From CAZQLE01 sp964593905 (lineage in GTDB: Bacteria; Chloroflexota; Anaerolineae; Anaerolineales; Anaerolineaceae): 6,520 nt of DNA. Each line of letters opens with the position of its first letter. Positions within the stretch are counted from its first letter, which is position 1. The notes beneath the pieces are model-generated. The model saw only the letters and a program-made list of their open reading frames with translations. It was not told the DNA's origin and made no database searches. The translations under genes were made by a program, and so were the position numbers. The stretch spans positions 1 through 6,520 of the forward strand of contig CAZQLE010000206.1 of the NCBI GenBank assembly GCA_964593905.1, read 5' to 3'. Of this stretch, positions 1 through 5,681 are shown piece after piece.

Positions 1-108
1 GGGTGGCAGCGCGGTGTTCGTCGCGGTCGGTGGCAGTGAAGTATTCGTGCGCGTGGCCGTGGGCGGCAGCGCGGTATTCGTCACCGTCGGCGGCAGTGAG
101 GTATGGGT
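1..108 (-). repeat. In-frame 60-bp tandem repeat encoding Thr/Pro tail
   Basis: GGCAGCGCGGT at 5 recurs at 65, and GGCAGTGA at 32 recurs at 92, so the period is 60 bp (20 residues). Each 60-bp unit consists of two related sub-units of 9 and 11 residues. Read on the minus strand these are THTSLPPTV, TNTALPPTATR, TNTSLPPTA and TNTALPP. The array continues past the left edge, so the copy number is unknown. The copies differ mainly at Ala/Val, Asn/His and third codon positions. This is typical of a low-complexity extracellular linker that changes length by slippage or recombination. Confidence 0.85.
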
Positions 109-1515
109 CGGGGTGAGGGTAAATGCCGGCGGGTTATTCGCCACACGAACTGTCAGGCTGGTTCCGACAGCCGCCAGCACCGTAAAACGGATGTTGGCCG
201 CTGCATCTTCATAAACCTGGCCGGGGGTCAATGCGGCGGTGTTAACAGCAGACCCGCCCGGCACAACCAGTTGAGCAGGAATATCTTGCAGCCCGGAATT
301 ATCGATGCGGTGAATCACCAACCCGGCTCTGGGCACCCGGTCGAACCCGCTGACCTGCCGGTATTCAAGGGTGTAAAACGATGTGCCGGCGCCAATGGGT
401 ACAATGGCGATCAGCGCACCGCTGGCGCCGGGGCTGTTCAATCGTTCGAGCGTGATGACCTGCTCGGGGTCTTGATGAAGAATTTCAATCTGGCGGCCAG
501 TGGGAACCCAGCCGGCCCAGAAAAGATTCAACGCAATCGGGCTTTGCGGCAGGGCGCCAAAAGTGGCGTCATAATGTCCCAGATAATTGGCCGGGTACCA
601 GGCATCGCTCATCACATCATAAGGGTTGTCATACACCGCGTTACGGTCGAAAGCCGAATGGGGAAAACCAAAGGCGTGGCCCATTTCATGGGCCAGCGGG
701 GCCAGGTTTTGGTACCCCCAAGGCGGTTCCCAAGTCATCGACCAGACCTTTGAAACCCCGTCCAGGGTCAGATAGTGCATCCCGCCCCAGGCGTAATCGT
801 CCAGGTCATTGCTAAACATCAGGTTAATGCCCGAGAAATTACGAAAGTCGGTGGTGGGGTCTGCCAGCGCGGTGCAGTCTCGGGCGGCGCGGTCAAAGTC
901 CAGCTCGTCGCCGGGGTCGTTCGAATCGCTGTTATAGACGTAATAAGACCGCGGGTTGGGCAGGGTATACCAGCCGCGCACAGTGCTGCCGGTCAGATCA
1001 ATGTTGTTGTAAGAAACCTCCCGCCAGTATGCATCCAGGCGGGGATAAATATTGTCATACTGCTGTTGAAACCGTGCCGCCGGCCACAGGCTCGCCGCGG
1101 CCGTCCCATCGCTAAAGCGGCATAAGATGGAGATAAAAGGCTGCGATCCATAGGGGCCGTCTTGAGCAGCCACATCATACAACAGCGCAATGCTGCTGAC
1201 CAGAAAAGTGACCCGCCCCTCTTCTTCCACAGGGGGCAGAGTTTCGCCGCCAACCTCCACGCTCTGCCCGTTCAGTTTGATCCATTCCAGCGCAGTCATT
1301 TGAAGATCCGCTGCCATCTGCAGGGTCAGGGTCTCGCCGCCCTCCAACACCAACGAATAACGCGTAACTGCGTTGCCGGGCTGATCGCCCTGCAAGACAA
1401 CAAAAACGCCGCTGCGGGTCTCCAGCGGTTCGGCAAACACAGGCGCGCCTAAAAATGCCGCAAGAATTGCGGCACTCAGAAAAACAACCCACAGGCGCGA
1501 TGTATAGAGCTTCAA
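1..1515 (-). CDS. Secreted zinc metalloprotease (M6/metzincin-like), C-terminus cut by window edge
   Basis: The reverse strand is open for 505 codons from a TTG start at 1515 to the left edge, so the C-terminus is missing. Residues 1-28 form a clear signal peptide: a basic start (LKLYTSR), a hydrophobic core at about 9-24, and a PVFA cleavage site before E29. A beta-rich region of unknown role follows (about 30-115). The catalytic domain contains HEMGHAFGFPH at 276-286, which fits HExxHxxGxxH with zinc ligands H276, H280 and H286 and catalytic E277. It is followed by YDVMSDAW at 299-306, where M302 is a likely Met-turn. About 465-505 is a Thr/Pro-rich repetitive tail, probably an extracellular linker or stalk. 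Only two cysteines (C132, C213) are visible after the signal peptide. The TTG start is supported by AAGGA seven bases upstream and by the correctly placed signal peptide; no ATG or GTG in this frame lies between the upstream stop and this point. The gene is divergent from glyQS. The substrate is unknown, and assignment to M6 rather than M43 or another metzincin-like family is uncertain. Confidence 0.85.
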   Translation of the reverse strand, partial: MKLYTSRLWVVFLSAAILAAFLGAPVFAEPLETRSGVFVVLQGDQPGNAVTRYSLVLEGGETLTLQMAADLQMTALEWIKLNGQSVEVGGETLPPVEEEGRVTFLVSSIALLYDVAAQDGPYGSQPFISILCRFSDGTAAASLWPAARFQQQYDNIYPRLDAYWREVSYNNIDLTGSTVRGWYTLPNPRSYYVYNSDSNDPGDELDFDRAARDCTALADPTTDFRNFSGINLMFSNDLDDYAWGGMHYLTLDGVSKVWSMTWEPPWGYQNLAPLAHEMGHAFGFPHSAFDRNAVYDNPYDVMSDAWYPANYLGHYDATFGALPQSPIALNLFWAGWVPTGRQIEILHQDPEQVITLERLNSPGASGALIAIVPIGAGTSFYTLEYRQVSGFDRVPRAGLVIHRIDNSGLQDIPAQLVVPGGSAVNTAALTPGQVYEDAAANIRFTVLAAVGTSLTVRVANNPPAFTLTPTHTSLPPTVTNTALPPTATRTNTSLPPTATNTALPP

Positions 1516-1522
1516 AAAAATA

Positions 1523-1527
1523 TCCTT
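1523..1527 (-). promoter_or_regulatory. Ribosome binding site that fixes the TTG start of the protease
   Basis: AAGGA on the minus strand lies seven bases upstream of the TTG at 1515-1513. There is no ATG or GTG in frame between the upstream stop (TAA at 1563-1561) and this TTG, and the signal peptide begins directly after it. A CTG at 1533 is the only other near-cognate start nearby, and it lies upstream of the AAGGA. Confidence 0.65.
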
Positions 1528-1533
1528 GCACAG

Positions 1534-1546
1534 CCCAAATATTGGG
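1534..1546. repeat. Small inverted repeat in the protease leader
   Basis: CCCAA (1534-1538) and TTGGG (1542-1546) form five-base arms around a three-base centre, seven bases upstream of the protease AAGGA site. It could be a small operator or a weak RNA hairpin next to the ribosome binding site. With such short arms it could also be chance. Confidence 0.3.
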
Positions 1547-1582
1547 AAGAGTGTTGGCCTTTATATGAAAGACCCTTCAATA

Positions 1583-1588
1583 ATTATA
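1583..1588 (-). promoter_or_regulatory. Candidate -10 box for the protease gene
   Basis: A perfect TATAAT occurs on the minus strand at 1588-1583, about 70 bases upstream of the TTG start. No convincing -35 hexamer is present at 16-18 bases spacing (the 17-base position reads AGTCTG), and there is no TG extension. The region is AT-rich, so a chance match is possible. Confidence 0.3.
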
Positions 1589-1632
1589 GATTAGGCCGAC
1601 ACGTGCAGACTAAACGATTCTGAAAGGGAAGA

Positions 1633-1641
1633 TGGTATAAT
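1633..1641 (+). promoter_or_regulatory. Extended -10 promoter of glyQS
   Basis: TGGTATAAT is a perfect extended -10 element (TGn followed by TATAAT at 1636-1641) of the housekeeping sigma factor type. The -35 position at 17 bases spacing reads AACGAT, a poor match, which is usual for extended -10 promoters. Transcription would begin near 1648, giving a leader of only about 27 bases before the ATG at 1675. That is far too short for a T-box riboswitch, the usual glycyl-tRNA synthetase control in Firmicutes. Confidence 0.65.
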
Positions 1642-1642
1642 C

Positions 1643-1656
1643 TCGAAACATTTCGA
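1643..1656. promoter_or_regulatory. Perfect inverted repeat at the predicted glyQS transcription start
   Basis: TCGAAA (1643-1648) and TTTCGA (1651-1656) are exact inverted arms separated by CA. The element starts two bases after the -10 box and spans the expected +1. A protein bound there would block open-complex formation or promoter escape, so it is a reasonable operator candidate. It could also be a weak hairpin at the mRNA 5' end. The symmetry is seen directly; the function is inferred. Confidence 0.4.
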
Positions 1657-1674
1657 TACAATTCTGGAGTAGGT

Positions 1675-4668
1675 ATGACCCAACCGTTGAATTTTCAATC
1701 GATTATCATGACCCTGCAGCGCTATTGGAGCGATCAGGGCTGTCTGATCTGGCAGCCATATTACACCCAGGTCGGCGCCGGAACCAATAACCCGGCTACG
1801 ATTCTGCGCGTGCTGGGCCCGGAACCCTGGAATGTGGCCTATGTCGAGCCGTCGGTGCGCCCGGATGATGGTCGTTATGGTGAAAACCCCAACCGCCTCC
1901 AACAACATTACCAGTTTCAGGTCATTCTCAAACCCGATCCGGGTAACCCGCAGGAACTGTATCTGAAATCGTTGGAAGCCCTGGGCATCGACCCCCGCCA
2001 GCACGACATCCGCTTTGTAGAAGACAACTGGGAATCTCCGGCGCTGGGCGCCTGGGGCCTGGGTTGGGAAGTCTGGCTGGATGGTCAAGAGATCACCCAG
2101 TTCACTTACTTCCAGCAGGCCGGCGGCATGACGCTTGACCCCGTCTCGGTGGAAATTACCTACGGTCTGGAACGGATCGCCATTGCGCTGCAAAAGGTGC
2201 GCAGCTTCCGCGATATCCGCTGGAACGACGCGCGCGCCTACGGCGAAGTGAACCTGCAGGGCGAAAAAGAACACAGCACGTATTACTTTGAAACCGCCAA
2301 TGTCGACAACGTGCGCCAGATGTATCAGCTCTTTGAGGCCGAGGCAGAAACCGCCCTGTCTAATGGTCTGGTGCTGCCGGCGCATGATTATGTATTGAAA
2401 TGTTCACACACCTTCAACATTCTTGACACGCGCGGCGCGGTCGGCGTAACCGAACGTCAGGCCCTGTTTGGCCGTATGCGTGATCTATCCCGCCGGGTGG
2501 CCGAGGCTTATCTGGCCCAACGGCAAAACATGGAATTCCCCTTCACAGGCGGGCAAGCATCCATCGAATCTGCCCCGACTTTGCCGGCCATTCCCGCCCC
2601 CGCGGCGGCCGCGGCCGACTTTTTGTTGGAAATTGGCTCAGAAGAACTGCCCGCCGCCGATTTGCACAGCGCTGTGGAACAGTTGAAAGCCAGTGTTCCT
2701 GCGCTGCTGGCCGATTTACGCCTGGAGTATGAAGCTGTGCAGGTGTTTGGCACCCCGCGCCGCCAGGTGGTGTTGGTGAAGGGTCTGGCCCCGCGTCAGC
2801 CCGACCGCGAGACCCTCTTCAAAGGCCCCCCGGCCGACCGCGCTTTTGACGCCGCCGGTCAGGCCACCAAGGCCGCCGAAGGGTTTGCGCGCGGCAAGGG
2901 CCTTTCGGTAAGCGACCTGCAAGTGCGCGAGATGGATGGCGGGCGCTATGCCGTGGCGCTGGTGCACGAGGCCGGCCGGCCGGCCGCCGCAGTGTTGGCC
3001 GAAGCGCTGCCCGACCTGATCGCCGGGATTAAATTTGACAAAACCATGCGTTGGAACGCATCCAACATTGCCTATTCGCGCCCGCTGCGCTGGCTGTTGG
3101 CCTTGCTGGGCAAAGATGTGGTACCCTTCCGCTATGCCGGCCTGACCGCCGGACGGGTGACGCGCGGGCTGCGCTTTTATCAGCCCGAAGAGACCCAGGT
3201 GAGCGACCCGGCGGCCTATTTTGCCACACTGGCACAACACGGCATTCTGCTCGATCCGCAGCAGCGCCGCGAGGTGGTTGCCGCCCAGGTCAAAGCCATT
3301 ATGACCGCCCAGGGCGGCGCGCCAAAGATGGATGAAGGACTGCTGGACGAGGTGAACGCACTGGTAGAGGCCCCAACCGCCTTCCTCGGGAAATTTGAAG
3401 AAACCTATTTGAAATTACCCGCCGAGGTACTGGTCTCGGTGATGAAGAAACACCAGCGTTACTTCCCCATCTGGGATGAGCAGGGCAACCTGCTGCCCTA
3501 TTTTGTGGCCGTGCGCAACGGTGATGACCGGCATCTGGATGTGGTCGCCGATGGCAATGAACAGGTCATCCGCGCCCGCTTTGCCGATGCAACCTTCTTT
3601 ATCCGCGAAGACGAAAGTCTGCGGCTCGAAGACATGCTGCCGCGGCTGGGCACCCTGACCTTCCAGTTTAAACTGGGCTCCATGCTCGATAAATCACAGC
3701 GCATCGAGAAAGTGGTTGAAACCCTGATCACCCGCTTTGGCCTCAACGAGCGCGATGCCGCCGCCGCACGGCGCGCCGCGCACCTGTGCAAAGCCGACCT
3801 GGTTTCGCATATGGTGGTCGAGATGACTTCGCTGCAAGGCCTGATGGGCCGCTTCTATGCCCATCGCGATGGCGAAACCGCTGAGACCGCCGAAGCCATA
3901 CTCGAACATTATCTGCCGCGTTATGCCGGCGACACCCTGCCGAGCGGGATGCCCGGCCTGGTGGTGGGTCTGGCCGACCGGTTGGATTCACTGACCGGGT
4001 TGTTTGCCGCCGGGCTGGCCCCCACCGGAACCAAAGACCCCTTTGCCCAGCGCCGGGCTGCGTTGGGGCTGGTGCAAGTGTTAATGACCCGCGGGCTCGA
4101 TTTTGACCTGCGCGAGGGGTTGGCCGCCGCTGCGGCAGCCCTGCCGCTGGCCGCTTCTGAAAAGAACTTGAAGGAATGCTTTGACTTTATCGTCGGGCGG
4201 CTGCGCAGTCAGTTAATCGACTCGGGCTACCGCTATGACGTGGTTGATGCCGTGCTGGCCGTGCAGGCTCACAACCCGGCCGGTGCGCTGCGCGCCATTC
4301 AGACCTTAAGCGCCGAAATTGCCCGCCCCGAATGGGCCACCACGCTGCCCGCTTACGGGCGCTGTGTGCGCATCACCCGCGACCAGAAAACCCGTTTCGA
4401 GGTTATTCCTGCCGCATTTGTCGACCCGGCAGAGAACGATTTATACACAGCGCTGCAAACAGCCGAAAGCGCCGCCCGCAAACCCGGCTCGGCCGAAGAT
4501 TTCTTCGCCGCCTTCCTGCCCTTGATCCCGGTGATCAACCGCTTCTTTGAGGCCGTGCTGGTCATGGCCGAAGAGCCGCAGGTGCGTGCCAACCGCCTGG
4601 GTATGTTACAGCGCATTGCCGCCCTGACAGACGGTGTGGCCGATTTTAGCCAGCTGGAAGGGTTCTAA
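1675..4668 (+). CDS. glyQS: Glycyl-tRNA synthetase, fused alpha and beta subunits
   Basis: A 997-residue cytoplasmic enzyme that charges tRNA-Gly with glycine using ATP. Residues 1-291 match the whole alpha subunit (GlyQ; class II catalytic core). They include QGCLIWQPY near the N-terminus, LGPEPWNVAYVEPS, DGRYGENPNR at 65-74 (motif 2 region), FVEDNWESPALGAWGLGWEVW, and YGLER at 163-167 (motif 3 region). An Ala/Pro-rich linker occupies about 292-314. The beta subunit (GlyS) starts with DFLLEIGSEELPA at 315 and continues with MRWN at 458-461, MKKHQRYF at 590-597, RARFADATFF at 633-642, an HD-like helical segment around HLCKADL (703-709), GTKDPFAQRRAALG from 785, and a C-terminal DALR-type tRNA-binding region. 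E. coli GlyQ (303 residues) and GlyS (689) together match this length, so the fusion is complete. The ATG is preceded by GGAG at 1666-1669, five bases away. The gene is monocistronic, with its own promoter and a strong terminator. Fused GlyQS is also known in Chlamydia and plastids. Confidence 0.97.
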   Translation: MTQPLNFQSIIMTLQRYWSDQGCLIWQPYYTQVGAGTNNPATILRVLGPEPWNVAYVEPSVRPDDGRYGENPNRLQQHYQFQVILKPDPGNPQELYLKSLEALGIDPRQHDIRFVEDNWESPALGAWGLGWEVWLDGQEITQFTYFQQAGGMTLDPVSVEITYGLERIAIALQKVRSFRDIRWNDARAYGEVNLQGEKEHSTYYFETANVDNVRQMYQLFEAEAETALSNGLVLPAHDYVLKCSHTFNILDTRGAVGVTERQALFGRMRDLSRRVAEAYLAQRQNMEFPFTGGQASIESAPTLPAIPAPAAAAADFLLEIGSEELPAADLHSAVEQLKASVPALLADLRLEYEAVQVFGTPRRQVVLVKGLAPRQPDRETLFKGPPADRAFDAAGQATKAAEGFARGKGLSVSDLQVREMDGGRYAVALVHEAGRPAAAVLAEALPDLIAGIKFDKTMRWNASNIAYSRPLRWLLALLGKDVVPFRYAGLTAGRVTRGLRFYQPEETQVSDPAAYFATLAQHGILLDPQQRREVVAAQVKAIMTAQGGAPKMDEGLLDEVNALVEAPTAFLGKFEETYLKLPAEVLVSVMKKHQRYFPIWDEQGNLLPYFVAVRNGDDRHLDVVADGNEQVIRARFADATFFIREDESLRLEDMLPRLGTLTFQFKLGSMLDKSQRIEKVVETLITRFGLNERDAAAARRAAHLCKADLVSHMVVEMTSLQGLMGRFYAHRDGETAETAEAILEHYLPRYAGDTLPSGMPGLVVGLADRLDSLTGLFAAGLAPTGTKDPFAQRRAALGLVQVLMTRGLDFDLREGLAAAAAALPLAASEKNLKECFDFIVGRLRSQLIDSGYRYDVVDAVLAVQAHNPAGALRAIQTLSAEIARPEWATTLPAYGRCVRITRDQKTRFEVIPAAFVDPAENDLYTALQTAESAARKPGSAEDFFAAFLPLIPVINRFFEAVLVMAEEPQVRANRLGMLQRIAALTDGVADFSQLEGF

Positions 4669-4685
4669 ACAGATTTTTTAAACAG

Positions 4686-4725
4686 AAAACAACAGCGCGC
4701 CGGGTCCGGCGCGCTGTTGTTTTTT
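4686..4725. terminator. Strong intrinsic terminator, probably bidirectional
   Basis: A near-perfect GC-rich stem pairs 4690-4703 with 4706-4719 (14 bp). In practice the loop is probably GGTC at 4703-4706. The stem extends with A-T pairs out to 4686-4689 and 4720-4723. On the plus strand it ends in six T residues (4720-4725), 17 bases after the glyQS stop, ideal for Rho-independent termination. On the minus strand the A-run at 4686-4689 reads as TTTT after the stem, so the hairpin can also stop the convergent aldolase operon, whose last gene ends at 4783. Confidence 0.93.
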
Positions 4726-4782
4726 AATCATAAAGGCGGGCCATTCAGGGCGCCATTGCGGGGGACAAAAACTTCTGTGCGG

Positions 4783-5661
4783 CTAAAGCAGCGCCAATAG
4801 TTCGTCAATTGCAGCGCGGCCCTCAACGCCCAGCGGCAGCAGCGGCCGGCGCGGCCACCCTCCGCGATACCCGCTGCGATCCATGGCATATTTCAGGCCG
4901 GGCACCCCATAGGTTGAGGTGACGGCCGCATTAATATTCGCCAGCGAAAGCTGCAAACGGGTCGCCTCGGCCATCTGGCCGGCATAAAATGCATCCCACA
5001 CGGCACGTAACTGCCGGGCGGCAAAATTAGCCAGAGCCATCACCCCTCCCGAAGCGCCAATGCTCAAAAACGGCAGCAGTGCGCTGCCCGTGCCCGAAAA
5101 GATCTGAAAATCGGGGCACGAAGCCTTTAGCGAAGCCATCTGGGTGATGTTGGTCGAGCTGTCTTTCACCCCCACAATGCGCGGATGCGCAGCCAGTTGA
5201 ATTAAAAGCTGGTTGGTAAAAGCCACCCCGGTAAACTGGGGCACATTGTAAACCAGAATTGGAACCGGCGATTGGTCGGCCACCGCGGTAAAATGGGCCG
5301 CCAGCACGGCATGAGACATGGCCGGCTTGTAAAAATAGGGCGGCAGAATCAAGACTGCATCGGCGCCCAACTCGGCTGCCGCCTGCGTCATGCGAATGGT
5401 TTCACCGGTCGTCTCCATCCCCGTTCCGGCGATAAGCCGCTTCCCCGCTGCACCAATAACCCGCGCACACAGCCGCATAACTTCAATGCGTTCCTCAAAG
5501 GTCATATAGGCAGCCTCGCTGTTTGAACCCGGCACCACAATTCCATCCAGCGGCAGCGCCGCCCATTGCTCCAGGTTCAACTGCAAGCCGTCAAAATCAA
5601 TCGATTCATCTTCATGAAAAGGTATGGCAATCGGAGGATAAATCCCGGATAGATCATTCAT
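4783..5661 (-). CDS. DapA-superfamily aldolase, 4-hydroxy-2-oxoglutarate aldolase (HOGA1)-like
   Basis: A 292-residue cytoplasmic class I (Schiff-base) aldolase of the dihydrodipicolinate synthase/N-acetylneuraminate lyase superfamily, with a TIM-barrel fold. Numbered from the ATG at 5661, the Schiff-base lysine is K166 in GVKDSS, the catalytic Tyr is Y138 in YNVPQFTG, and the substrate loop is GSNSE at 45-49. Y138 and K166 are 28 residues apart, as in E. coli DapA (Y133, K161). Three features argue against true DapA: the loop is GSNSE rather than GTTGE, YNVP is followed by QFTG rather than the Arg-containing SRTG, and the C-terminus carries NAAVTSTYGVPGLKYAMD with a GYRGG motif. All three resemble eukaryotic HOGA1 (loop GSNGE, NAAVTRRFGIPGLKKIMD), which splits 4-hydroxy-2-oxoglutarate into pyruvate and glyoxylate. 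Other 2-oxoacid aldolase activities remain possible. It is the second gene of an operon. An alternative ATG at 5682 overlaps the upstream stop (TAATG) and would add MRRVGTT. The start at 5661 is preferred because family proteins begin close to the GIYPP motif and GAAGG lies 12 bases upstream. Confidence 0.85.
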   Translation of the reverse strand: MNDLSGIYPPIAIPFHEDESIDFDGLQLNLEQWAALPLDGIVVPGSNSEAAYMTFEERIEVMRLCARVIGAAGKRLIAGTGMETTGETIRMTQAAAELGADAVLILPPYFYKPAMSHAVLAAHFTAVADQSPVPILVYNVPQFTGVAFTNQLLIQLAAHPRIVGVKDSSTNITQMASLKASCPDFQIFSGTGSALLPFLSIGASGGVMALANFAARQLRAVWDAFYAGQMAEATRLQLSLANINAAVTSTYGVPGLKYAMDRSGYRGGWPRRPLLPLGVEGRAAIDELLALL

Positions 5662-5681
5662 GGTTGTCCCAACCCTTCTCA

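Noticed and set aside
14..753. Plus-strand open frames of 66 and 216 codons
   Set aside because: They are antisense to the long protease frame, whose signal peptide and zinc motif are unmistakable. The 66-codon frame only reads the antisense of the Thr/Pro repeat.
993..1531. Minus-strand ATG-initiated frames of 86 and 118 codons overlapping the protease start
   Set aside because: They lie in other frames of the same strand. Their translations are Arg/Cys-rich with no domain signal, while the TTG frame gives a signal peptide followed by the protease.
1642..1674. T-box riboswitch upstream of glyQS
   Set aside because: The predicted leader is about 27 bases, too short for a T-box, and no T-box consensus or terminator/antiterminator is visible.
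1591..2385. A 264-codon minus-strand frame opposite the 5' part of glyQS
   Set aside because: It mirrors the strongly conserved GlyQ coding sequence and resembles no family; a typical antisense shadow in GC-rich DNA.
2530..2619. Possible separate translation start for a free beta subunit
   Set aside because: The frame is continuous with no stop, and the ATG at 2530 has no ribosome binding site and lies inside the alpha C-terminus. A true fusion is simpler.
4783..5661. Naming the aldolase dapA (lysine biosynthesis)
   Set aside because: The GTTGE loop and the Arg after YNVP expected for dihydrodipicolinate synthase are replaced, and no lysine pathway genes are adjacent.
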